Below are positions 1-12,100 of a stretch of 64,000 nucleotides of DNA, piece by piece (the stretch's first letter is position 1; every line of letters begins with the position of its first letter). The notes under the pieces were generated by a model. The model saw only the letters and a program-made list of their open reading frames with translations, was not told the origin of the DNA and did not search any database. The position numbers were made by a program, and so were the translations under genes. The DNA lies in assembly GCA_004352715.1 (NCBI GenBank), contig SCFE01000076.1, forward strand, positions 477,045 to 541,044. The letters are read 5' to 3'. The stretch is from Hofstenia miamia (taxonomy: Eukaryota > Xenacoelomorpha > Acoela).

Positions 1-3000
1 TTGCATTAGAAATAGAATAATTCGGATTTAAAAGGCTTAGGGGAAGACCAGATTGAAATCAAGATTTTTAATGATGAAGTTTGAGCTGCGATGGTATAGA
101 ATTTGTAGGAAGTTAAAAATTATCTATTACAAAATTATAAAAGCCGAGTCCTTATCATAGTTGAAATTTTGAAATACAGGTGGTCTAAAAGTTGGGTAAT
201 ATTTCCAACTTTCAGCTATCCAACGCCACGGAGGTATTCACGAATGATGCAAGTAGAATATGAATATATAAATTTATTAAATTATTTTACGACTTTTACT
301 CGTAGTCTAAAAACAAATATATTATAATAGATCATATGTTTTTCTTTAATACATTACTTGACTTTTTCGGGCCCTCTTTGAGTACATAATTTGTTGAGGC
401 ATTGTGTGTATACATATTAACATTGGTTTTCCTCTAAGGAGTAAAAATCAGAAATTTACAAGTTTAACCCTTTAGTTATTGTTTTTGCACATACACATTT
501 TCTCCAATTGCACTAATTGCTTTAAAATGTCTAAAATGTAAAAATGGAGTCAACCTTATAAGTTGATCCTAAGAAGGACGGATCCAGTCAATGTTTGAAT
601 ACTCAAATATACCAAAAAGTGATCTAATTACATCTGTCAATAATTCTCATCATGCACTATTTAAAAATTCGCACCGTGCATATCAAGGATTACTAAATAC
701 CACCTGGATGCAAAGCAAATACAAAAGTTTGCCAAATGACAGTTTTTGCAGTGCAATGTTTTTAAGTTCCATTTTGATATGTTATCGATTTATTATTTTC
801 TAGTTCCTTTTTGTATTCACCCATTCATCACATGTTACAATATCTGAAAATGGTACTATATCTGAAAAAAGTTATTTACAATTAAAGAATTTAACAAATA
901 CAAATAGATTAAACATAGTAAGTACCAACTCATTTTATTTGAAAATATATCTAAGGGGTGATGGACGTAACAACTTGTGTGTCAAGCCTAATTACATAAT
1001 TGCTAGGCACACAAATCTGCTATAAGTTTGAACGTGCATCAACATTTCAAACTTATTGTACAGTTTGATTTCAGTGATTCGACTGCTTTTGATTTTCTCG
1101 TTCCACTTGTGTGTCAGTTAATTTAGCTTGAAAATGTAGCACCTCTTCAAACAAATGTGGTTAAGATATTCAAATGCTCGTTATACAAGACCGTACGTCG
1201 CGGCAGTACACTTTTAAACCAAATACCACTATTCAAATAGCGGAAAAAAATTATCTCGAAAACGAGTCCAATTTTTTCCTGAGAATGCAATATGGTTATG
1301 TTGTTTCCAAATTTAAAGAGTGCTATCTCAAATTATTGTTAGAAGGGAATGAAAATTGCACCTTCATCCCCAAAAATAGCTTATGACGTTCAAGAATGGC
1401 GACATCATGCGTTGGCAATGCGTTACTAAACTTTCCGCTTGCAAACATTCAGTGAATAAATTACAAATTTTTTAAGTGTGAAAAACTTTTTTTATAGTTT
1501 TGCCTTCAACATTGGAACTAATTGAACTAACTTTTTTTGTGTTCAACTTATATCTGCTAGTTCCTTTGCACATTTTAAGAAATTTCAAAATCTCGTTATT
1601 GGTTGCGAAGATTTTTGGCAGGTTCTTTGATTTAATTCCATTTTTTCACTTTATTTAAGGCCAGTTTTGTATGTAACTAATAATACTTTAAGATTTTAAA
1701 AAAGCTTTCGTACTATTTGTGCCAAGTTCCTCTTGCAAATGTTATAACTTAATATATTTTAAAATATCAATATTTTAAATATCAATAACTTATAGCTTTC
1801 TGCCTAAGATATGTATTTTACATGAAAATAGTGCAAAACTCTCAATTTCTGGTTATTCGGAGTTTGGTAAAAGGATTATTTCTAGGCAGTGAAATATAGC
1901 ATGTTTTAATGATTTATACTTTTGTTTTTTTAGCTCATCGTGCAAACTGCGGAATCGCACATTTCGAAATTTTCTGATTTTCAGGCTCAGCAGAGAATAC
2001 CAAAATTTGTCAAATTTTAAAATTTACTATTTTCTGAAATTTGGCAAAATAATATTCCATGATTTCATAATTTTGGAATAATAATTTCTATTCATTGTTA
2101 TATAATTGTGACTAAGCTTTTGACAAAGCCTTTCATTGTTAAAATTACAGTTATTATGCTGATTTCTTTCATATATTCAACATAAAAACAATTATTTATA
2201 TCGGAAAGGCATTAATGATCAATATATACACTATATGTTTGAAAAATCAGAAAGCCCGACATTTTGGGCTTTTGAATTGTCAATTAAAATTTATCTAAAG
2301 CCTAATTAAAATGAATACCCTTATTATACCTATGATAGTTTCCAAGAAGGCAAGGGCACTGGGTACTTTTAGTATTTAATACATAAAATTCAGCGGTTTT
2401 TTCCAAGTTTTGCTAAAGAGTCAAAATTTGGTTTTTCCACTGCTTCAGTATCGTATCACTATTGATATAAACGTATATATTATATGCTTTTCTCTAAATT
2501 TTATTCCATTTGAACCATTCCCCCCAACCATGAGCTTTGGGAAAATGGTTCTCCCATGAATTGCAAACAAGCCTCATCTATTACTTTTGCGTTTTACATT
2601 TTTGCTAATCTTTTCGGAAAGATATTTCTAGTAGTCTGTATGCTGATAAATCCTAATTTAACATCTCATCCAAATGTTTTTTGAAGATTAGTTTGGTAAT
2701 GATATATTTATCAATATAAAATACTTTGCAACTAAATTTTTTAAGCATAATTTATAGTCTTTTATGGGATTCCCCTTTGAACACACATCAATATAACATC
2801 CTTAGATTTCACTATGACTACTGGAAATGATATCTACCAAAATGTGGCATCTGTATATCCCAATGATTTTAATAAATACGTCTTCATTCATAATTTTAAA
2901 ATTTGTAAGAAAATATTTTGAATTAAGAAAACAGAAATTTAAAATTACAATCGCCAGTGCTGCCTAACTGGGTGTTGCTGCTACATTGAAAAATAACCTC

Positions 3001-4083
3001 TTACAAATACAGAGACATTTGTAGGGAGGCATACAAAGTATTATTCCTGGTTTTCTCATTATTTGTGAATATTTAAAAAATTAACTTAGTTTTTTATTTA
3101 TTTAGCAATTGATCTCTTGATAACAAATTAAATGCATTACTCGGTATTATTATCCAAAATTCAGTTTTTCTATTAGCGACATCTATAACTAATCCTAACC
3201 TAGAAAACCCGAAAATTTATGAAATTGACTACGATAGCATTTTGTGGAATACACTTTATAACAGAAAAACATTATTTTAGTTGGTCGCGACCTCAATCTA
3301 GATAAACTATGAAATTAGGGTCTAGTTGAAGTTTGACAGTCAAGTTGGATAGTGCATGACACTCTTAAGAATATATTGGGAGCTTGCATATAAGTGTCCT
3401 TAGATATACACCTCAGACAGTTTAATTGATTGCGTAATTTGTTACACAAAAGGAATATTCTTAAATAAATCTCAAAATATATACATTTGCATAGCCCTTC
3501 TACACTTATCACAAAAATTTAGTTGGTTATTAAAAACATTAAATTTTGCACGTAAGTATTGTCATGTTAGTGAATACAAGACGAAAGCATAATATATTAT
3601 CAACGCTATATCAAGCACAATTCCATGCGGCTTCAATTTTATTTAAGCATAAATATGGCCGAGAATCAATATCTTTTCTTGATAATTACTTAAAACTAAG
3701 TCCACGATCACATATATTTATTTGCAGCATTTCCTACCCTTGTTTTTATCGAGCAGCCTCTAATATTTGCAGTAATTTAGACAATGAGATTAAAGTAGAA
3801 AAAATTAAAAAGAGCGCTTTTACACCGACAAAATACAATTGCAGACACAAACATGCTAAACACAATGACCGATTTCTTACACTGAGCTCACCACATACAT
3901 AAACACACACATACACATTTGCTATTATTATTATTTTATATTATGCATGTATATTTAGTTTTTAGTTCTAAAATTGTAACTTTTTGACCAAAAAATATTG
4001 CTTTATTATTGCTATTATTATTATATTACAAAATATATTCTTTTTGTATATTTTCAATCTGAAGCAGCCAGTGTAATCGTAGC
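1..4083. other. AT-rich upstream DNA, no recognisable gene
   Basis: I find no ORF here with a recognisable domain. The longest open stretches, such as 1174-1386 and 3546-3902 on +, have low-complexity AT-biased composition, no clear splice context and no family resemblance. TTA-rich low-complexity sequence occurs around 3920-4030. Treat this as intergenic DNA, possibly holding old unrecognised repeats. Confidence 0.5.
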
Positions 4084-4203
4084 CAGGGGTGTATTTAGGG
4101 GGGCTTACGCCTGCCCCCACCTTTTAGGGCAGGCCAATTTCAACTCTTTCTCATAAGATCTGATCGATATACTGATGAACAGTCTTTTTGTTTGACATAT
4201 ATT
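4084..4203 (+). repeat. hAT-like terminus, copy 1 of a dispersed repeat
   Basis: The repeat begins CAGGGGTGTATTTAGG, the CAG-G-G form typical of hAT terminal repeats, and is followed by a G-run/C-run pair that could fold back. The part from about 4130 (GGGCAGGCCAAT... to ...AGTCTTTTTGTTTGACAT) is repeated in inverted orientation at 18188-18303. A non-autonomous hAT end is my inference; I did not find the opposite terminus. Confidence 0.5.
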
Positions 4204-4763
4204 TCTATTTATATCAGTATTTCTCCAAGTATTTACAAAATTTTCTGGACTTTTTACTAATGTTAAATTCACCCTTACAACAAACAACATTAGATGTCCA
4301 AAATAGATATTTCATTTTAAGTAAAATATATTATTAAGAGGCCTTTTGTTTTGTTCTATATAAAATTTCATATAAATATTAGTTGATTATATATAATTCA
4401 TACACAATTTTGATTCAGTTGAGTTGAATTTCCAGTAATAGTTGTACACCTCGTGCCCCGTGGTAATTGCCTCTTTGCCCTCCTTGTGCCGATACTGTAG
4501 ATCAAGACTATACAACACAATTTTAAAAATTGAAAATTCTCTGAGTATTATTAAATTATCATAATACAAAGCGGGTGTATAAAAATTTGGCTATGCATAA
4601 AAGTTAATGCAATGCGATCGCTGTAGGAATACTTTCAGTTTTATAAAGTTGGAAATAATTAAAAATCGGGAGAACAAAATCTCTGAAAATGCAAAGCGTG
4701 AGGAAAGTATATATGTTCCAATTTAATTAGAAAACTAAAACTGTATAGATTCTCATAAATATA

Positions 4764-5509
4764 CAGGATGATCGAAAACTCTCGAACCAGGCAGACCCTT
4801 ATTTAGCCACGGCTTATTATTTTAATGATAAAGAATTGAGAGCTGTTAAAATACTTTACAGTTTATATATTTAATATGTTCAAAATTTGCACCTTCTGCT
4901 TCAACACATTAAGTCCGAAATTATCGATTCAGTAAATCCTCATTTCCATCAATCTTTTGACAGGCCTCCATGATATGATCAACGTCCCGCATTTTTACGG
5001 GATACAGCAAATTCTTGACATATCTCCTTTGGAAAAAATCTAGTGGATTAAGATCGGGAAATTGAGGGGTCCCGTCACTCACGAACAACATTGGCGTAGT
5101 GAGGAGGAGCTCCATCTTGCATAAACCACGTAGGATAACCATCACGAAGAGAGTTGATCTGCGGTAAGAGAACGTGATTTTTCCAGATGCCACATCAGAC
5201 CATGATGTTCGCTGCTGTGTTCTCTTTAAGACTCCGAATTGAATATTTCTGCAACTCGCCGATGCGTCATCCTTCACGAGCAGATAGAAAAATCAGTTCG
5301 GCACGATGCGTAGTAGTCAACTTTAGGGTCAGCATCAAGAAACGCAATGAACGAAACAGAAGTGGTGTGACTAAATAATGTAGGCCAAAGCAGTGAACAG
5401 CCAATAGTCACGCTCACATGTATTAGTAATTAATCGCACGCAGCCAAGATAGTATATAAAAACCGCTACTTAATTAATCCGCTAGTTGCGGGATTTTTCG
5501 CCCACCCTG
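4764..5509 (-). mobile_element. Deleted mariner-like element
   Basis: Two ends face each other as imperfect inverted repeats: CAGGATGATCGAAAA at 4764 and the reverse complement of TTTTTCGCCCACCCTG ending at 5509. The left flank is TA and the right flank has decayed to TG. About 0.75 kb lies between them, too short for a full transposase, and it encodes only remnants of a mariner C-terminal half on the - strand. This is an internally deleted, dead copy. Confidence 0.65.
4921..5277 (-). pseudogene. Mariner transposase remnant (C-terminal part)
   Basis: The - strand frame contains a PDLNPLDFF-type motif, the block around the last catalytic Asp of mariner transposases, followed by a diverged C-terminal tail. 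The N-terminal helix-turn-helix and the earlier catalytic Asp residues are missing. The upstream part reads as shuffled fragments in more than one frame. It lies inside the inverted-repeat-bounded element 4764-5509 and is non-functional. Confidence 0.6.
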
Positions 5510-6517
5510 TGCTTTTATATCTGCCAATTTTTTAAAAATATATAATTATTTTTTATGACTTTCTAGTCTAGTGTTCTTAAATACATGTATATATCGCGTG
5601 TTACAGCATATTACCGCGTGTTCGAATTTGATTAATTATTCAAAGTTATCGGTCTATATCTTGTGCTCCACATGCACCTTATTCTGTATCTCGCCTATTC
5701 TGTATGTATAGTAAAAAGCCAAAATAATTTAAGAAGTTTCAGCGCAATCACAATTATAGAACATGTTCATCAAGTAATGTAATGAACATTTTAATAAATC
5801 TAAATTTATTGCGCAAAATTTTTGACATTTTTCCGATTAATAGAAATTGGTCATCTATTTGCACATACAAAGTTTTGGGTATATATCCTTATTCGTTCGT
5901 GCGCTATTTTGTACACCCTTGTATCAACTAGGGTTAATAAGCCAACTATATTACTAATGCACATGAAGTTTAAAGCTAATATATTTGAAATTTTGCAGAC
6001 TAATAGAAGTCGACGTGGCATATACATGTTCAAAATTTCAGATTTCTAGTTTGATTTGTTCAGGAGTATTGCATAAACATCGTATCTAGTTTGGCTCATT
6101 AACTAATAAAGTATTTGCTAGTGATACCCTAGACGCCGCAAAAAGTTTTTATCCGTTTTAATTGAAATTTAGCATGACACTAGAAACCAATCGTTGTGTA
6201 GTATGTGTAGTTTCAAACTTTTAGCGTTACCCGTTCTTAAAAAACTTAAAGAAATAATTGTTGCTACACATGTAGTAAACGCTCTTGTGTAGTAGATGTT
6301 TTTTTATTGTCTTACCACCACCAGGACGGCGTGTTTCAAAATAGACTAAAACACATGACTAAGACTAGTAAATATACACGCCTACAAAGGCTGTTAAAAA
6401 ATAGTTCACACCTTTTTGAGATTATAAAAATTTATATATATATGTTTACCTCTTTGATTTAAAATACTTATTACCTTGTGGTTATAATTCCTAAACAAAT
6501 TAGTTTTGGCAAATGTT
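5510..6517. other. Immediate upstream region of RFWD3
   Basis: About 1 kb of AT-rich DNA with no ORF I can assign. It must hold the promoter and 5' UTR of RFWD3 unless a further non-coding exon lies farther upstream. I see no unambiguous TATA or initiator element; TA-rich tracts such as 6430-6442 are not specific enough to call. Confidence 0.4.
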
Positions 6518-6686
6518 ATGAGTGATGATAGTTCGTCGGATGGTGATAGTATTCTAGTTATAACCCGAGGGCCTTCTAACGATGACGATAGTTCAGATGA
6601 ATACAGCTCTCAGGAAGAGTTTGTTCCTAAGCGCAAAAAAACTGCTCGTCAATTAGACACACCTCCAGAAGTTAATACTAATTCTG
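6518..6686 (+). CDS. RFWD3: RFWD3 exon 1 (N-terminus)
   Basis: Encodes residues 1-56, rich in Asp, Ser and Glu, with a short hydrophobic run ILVI at 12-15 inside acidic surroundings and a basic KRKK cluster at about 38-41 that could be a nuclear localisation signal. It ends with a donor at TCTG/GTAAGA, leaving a single G (phase 1). Upstream in-frame codons lack an ATG. An additional 5' exon cannot be excluded. Confidence 0.75.
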
Positions 6687-9127
6687 GTAAGAATATTTTG
6701 TTGAGTGCAATATACTTAGAGGTAGCCTTTACATGGACATCTCTTGATACGCATCTTTTAATGAAACTGCGAGTGTTTTTGATGTTTACCCAATCTAAAA
6801 TTAAAGAATGTTTTTTATGTACGTCATTCATTATTTTGATTGTATTTAAAAACTGCCATTTGCCCATAGTTATTATATAAAATTTCATGTATCCAAATAA
6901 TTTTGCTATGGAAGATGCAAACACCTTACGTTTGACAGGAAACCGTTTGAAATTTCTAAGGCATTTAGCGGGAATCGCACTTTTTCCCCAAAATGCCTAT
7001 TTTTGGCCATTGCTCCTGCAGTATTCACTCGAACTTAAATACATTTACTATCGGGGTCTGTATGTATATATATATATATATCGGACTTTATCTCGATTTT
7101 GATCCCAGCTGGAAACTGTCAAGAAACTTCTCAATTAAACAATTTCATGGTTTTCATGTATAGCACCTTTGCTGCCCAAGTCTGATATTGTAAAACTTAG
7201 TCGAAACTGCATTTGAGTGAAAATTTATCACACTTGTAGAAAAGGTACTAACTTTTACCACACGTACTATTCATGACATTTTGTCGTATAATAATATATG
7301 CAAGTTCTTTCATCCTGATGGATTTGAGATGTCTCAGTACTCAGGAAGTTCCCTCTTATATTTAAAAGCATCATTAGTGCATTGCACTTATTCGTTTTTA
7401 TGGTTTGCGAATGTATTAAGACAAATATATGCTTAAGGTTGTTAAAAAACGTATCTTAATCTAATCTCAACTGTGTGTTTGATGCGCAGCATGTTGATGA
7501 CCAGGTTTGAGCACGAAATCGAGAAACTTAATTTATTATTCGCATGAAACAACTTTTTGCTAAATGTAACTGGGTCGACTACCATTCACCAATCTTATGG
7601 TCATTTATTTTATGCACTTTGAAAGTAATCGGTAATGCTTTTGTTTTTTATCAAATATTTCTTTTATTGCGTTGTACTTGTTCTTCTCTAATTTGCTCAA
7701 ATATGTCATTGATGAATATTCAAGCTATAGCAAATCAATTTTGCACATTTCATTTAGATGAAGGAGACAACAATTGTTCAATATGTCTGGATGATTTTGT
7801 AAATTACGGAAAACATCGTCCAGCGTCTCTTTTGTGTGGACACATATTTGGTCATTGTTGCATAGAGAGATGGTTGACTCATAATAAACGAAAAGTTTGC
7901 CCAACGTGTAATAAAAAAGCTAAGGTAATTTTTTAAACGAACTTTGTCACTCACATTATATAAATAATCACTGGCAAATAATATGTCTTTTACAATAACA
8001 AAAAAATTAAAGGTGATAGACTATATAGAAAGGTTGGAAAAATGTGGACAAAATTGTCAGTGCATTCCATCCCTTAAACAGTTTAGTTTGCGGGAGAGTT
8101 GCAGATGTGAAACCACAACGGTTGTAGGCATGGTTGAACCTCAGTAATAAAAAAGAAGTGTTTAAAATGCAATACCGTTGGTTTTAAACAAAGTCTTTAA
8201 AATTTATTTTCCATGCGTGATTTGTCGACTCGTTGTCAAAATTAGTTCAATAATCCTATATTTGTTGTTAATTGCTCTATTGATTAATCGAGCCGTTCAT
8301 ATTGATGCTCTTCAGATATGGATATGTGAAAATTTTTGTTTGTAAACGTACGCAGGTCATTATATATTGTTATAAAATGTGGACAATTACGTTCACGTTT
8401 ACCTTCCTAGAAATTTTGACTTAGAATTCACAGGGTGTTGATTTTACATTTTTTTTAGTTTTATTGTTTTAAGTTGTCGCTTATATCACGGGAATACGCA
8501 GTAGCTTACCAATTTTTGATGTTAAGAAAGTATATTTCTTTTCTTCATAAATAACAATTTTTCAGAAATAAGAGTGGAGTTGATGGGCAATTTCGATATC
8601 CAGAAACGCAGCACACATTCATTTGTCATATATATTGTCAATATTTTTTAATAGATGTCTCCAAAGATTTCAAAAGCTTCATAGATCTATTTAGTTGCGG
8701 GATATCCGCATAATTTACACTCGAAATTTAAAAGTTTTGGATACTGCAGAGCGGGATCGTGCATTGGAAGAACTTGAAACTGTTCGAAAAGAAAACCAAG
8801 CTTTGGAAAATGCTCAAAAACAACTGAGACTGAGTCACAGTATGGCCTTAGAAGAGATTAAGCGTCTTCGAGAGGAGGTAAATAGCTTGATTTATTTCTG
8901 AAAAAAAATCTCTTTTCGAATATTTTACTATTCTGTCTTTTTTGTTTTTTCACAAAATAGGTTTCTTTTATATTCATTTATTCTATATGATTCGTGAAAT
9001 ATTTTGGATCATTTTTTTAATAATTGCAATTATTGTAGTTTTGAGTTTATAGTTTTTTTGTACTAGTTGCTTGTAGCAATAAATTGTTTTAAATCTTATT
9101 ATTCATTTAATATTTTTACTTCAAATT

Positions 9128-9183
<56 letters not shown>

Positions 9184-12100
9184 TGCAATGTTTTACTATG
9201 ATTGCTTTTTAAAACTTATCAGTGGCGTACGGGCATTATTGCGCCCGGGGCTTGATTTACCCTATATTTAGTTCATTTTAAATTTTCTGGATTATTTGAC
9301 AATGCGTAACAACTAAAATTTGTTTGAAAAATTAAATTTTCTTGATTTATAACTGGTGAAAGAATCAATTAGTTTATCAAAATCAATTTCAATATTCTTT
9401 TCAATTGAAATAATGGCCAAATTTCTTAGGCGATCCTGCCCCATTGTTCAGAGTTGGAAAGTTTTTATCAATTTTAATTTTGAAAAGCTCCTTTCACAAG
9501 AGGCATATGAAATCCGCAATTGTTAATAATATTCGCATAATTACAACGATGTTAGGAAAGCTTTCTTGAAGCCGCCATTTTACAATCCATTGAAGTATGT
9601 CATATACACTCATTGTTTTCGTTAACATTATTTTTTTATAAATTAGAATCTGACATCTGATGCGTTCATATTCAACTTTGATTTCTTCAAAGTTCACCTC
9701 ATTATACTTCACGCATATACGTTCAAGCTGAGATTGCACATATTCTTCTTGCTCTCCATTTAATACATTTGATATATTTAAAAAGGCGTAAATGTCATTG
9801 AATTGACTATACCGTGTTGTTATCTCGCTGTGAAGTCGATCAATTGCTTCTAAATGCTCCATTCGTAATTCATCAACAAAACTCATTGTAGTATCATTTA
9901 TTTCATCATGAAATTCTCAGTTGAGATCCGATAACTTCAACATATTTCCCGAGTCATTTCTTTAGCATCGTTGACTAAGCGGTCGCGGTTTGTGCTGGGG
10001 TATTGAAGATTTTTGAATTTCATAACACACTGATGAAAAACGAGTCATTTGTGTTGCATGTAAAGTTGGGTATTATTGATCTCACCTAGAATGGGTTGCC
10101 AGAAGAATAAAAACGAGAAAAAAGTATCATGATGGAATTGATCAAGGAATCTGCTTCTCCTTTGGGTTTCAAGAGTTTCATTATTTGAATCACGTAAAGT
10201 TTCCAATGCGTCTAAAATTTTAGTGGAGAAGTCAAGTCTTTCACTCCACTTAGTTTCGACACTGCGTTTTAAGTTAATTGGTACATACTTTTTCCAAGTC
10301 TTTCATCTGTGAGTTGACCCGGAAAAGAAACAAAAAACAACCTGCATGGTACAAAAAATGTTATAGAATTACAACCGACACTTGTTGAATAAACACCTGC
10401 TAAATTATATGAATTATTTTGCAGGGAACAAATACTGCATTTTCGTTCATATCCAATATGCGTTTCTGAACATCACTGATATGCCCAGCCATACTTGCAG
10501 CGTTGTCATAAGCCTGACCATAGCAGTTTCTTATGTCAAGATCATCTTTAGTCAATTTGTCTGTTATTATATTTTTCTACAATGTGGACAAAACGAATTA
10601 CTTGAGACATTTGATCGCGGTGTGACAGATCTGGAGTGCTATCAAAAATAATAGCATAGTACTTTGCAATATTGATAATTGCATTTCGTATACTATCACC
10701 AATTAAATTTATCAATTCGTTTTGAATTTGAGTGACGAGTAAGTTGCGGAGAAACCTTTTTTCTTTTTGCCTTTTGTAAATGTTCATTTGCAATTGGATT
10801 ATATTTTGCTAAAAACTTAAATAATTCTAGAACATTTCCACAGTTGTCATCTGATTGAATGTTCTCAGAGTGTCCGCGTAATAAAAGACTGTTTTGACAA
10901 AAATAAAATACAATCCAGAATTCGTATCAATATTTCTCTCCATTTTTTTATTTTAGCCTTGTCAATTTCTTTGCCGATTATTTCACTTGTTTGTGATCGC
11001 GTTTCAAATTCTTTCCAGATTTGAAATGATTCTAAATGGTCTGAGCTTTTTTCATGGTTATTATACGAGGATTTAACTTTTTCCATTTACAAAATCCATT
11101 GTATGAACTTTTACATTTAGTATTCTGAAATAACAAACAGGGGAAACAAAACACGGCATTTTTTTATCGGGGAATAAATTAACCAGGTTCTCAAATTTTT
11201 CACCATTATTTAGAAATATATAAAATCAATCTTTTGAAAATGACCTACCCTCTTCATTTCTTGCAAAAATTGCAGTTTTGTTTTAAAGTTGATCAGTCCC
11301 GTTTCTTACTAAATCAGTTTTAATTCTTTCTATGTTTTCAGGCCAGTAAGCAAGATTTTCAAAAAATTTATTCACACATTCTTCATTAAAATTTTGTTGA
11401 GAAATAACCAAATCTTCACAGTTATTCAAATATTCAGATTTATCAAGTGGCTTCAAAAAAGTTGCACCATCTGTAGAACTTGCTGAATGAGAAACTGGTG
11501 AGATATTTTGAGAGGGAGTAGGTTCAGAAGTTGGATTCTTCGCTGGATTAATAAGCTTAGTTTCGGAGTGTGAATCTAAAGAGGCAACATTCTCATTTGC
11601 TTTTGAATTATTCTTGGAAGCACGTTTCTCAAATTTGAATCTTGATAGGAAGGTAATGAGAGTTCTGAGAACGAATTTGTTTATACTTCCAGAAAGCTTA
11701 GAAATATTCTCCTGCTCAATTTTGCGGCGTTTTCTTTCTTGAACTCGGATTCTTTTCGTTTAAGTAGCATGCTCTAAAAATGAAGAAAATTTTTAAATTT
11801 TGAAACGACTTACAATATAGAAAATACTTCTATTACCCTTATTAACTTTCACTTGTATATAATCAGAGCTACAGTGAATGAGTGCAAACAACAATAACAC
11901 AATATATCGAGATAATAATAATAAGGTACATTTAATGAGCGAATCATAGACACACATTGTTTATAAAATGTAGTGAATTTAATGCACTGCTGAATATACA
12001 AAGAGAAAAGGAGAAATGGTATTGTAACTTGCTTCTCAAAATATATAACAAACATAATAAATGAAATACATATACAGTGCCGGTCAGCAAGTTTGCACAC

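Noticed and set aside
3546-3902. 118-codon + strand ORF, slightly TPR-like in one stretch
   Set aside because: The first codon is TTG rather than ATG, no domain is convincing, and no splice or poly(A) context supports it.
8011-8145. Possible extra RFWD3 exon in intron 2
   Set aside because: Exons 2 and 3 already join in phase at the expected NKKAK/DIRIIY junction of the family, and the extra segment ends in stop codons.
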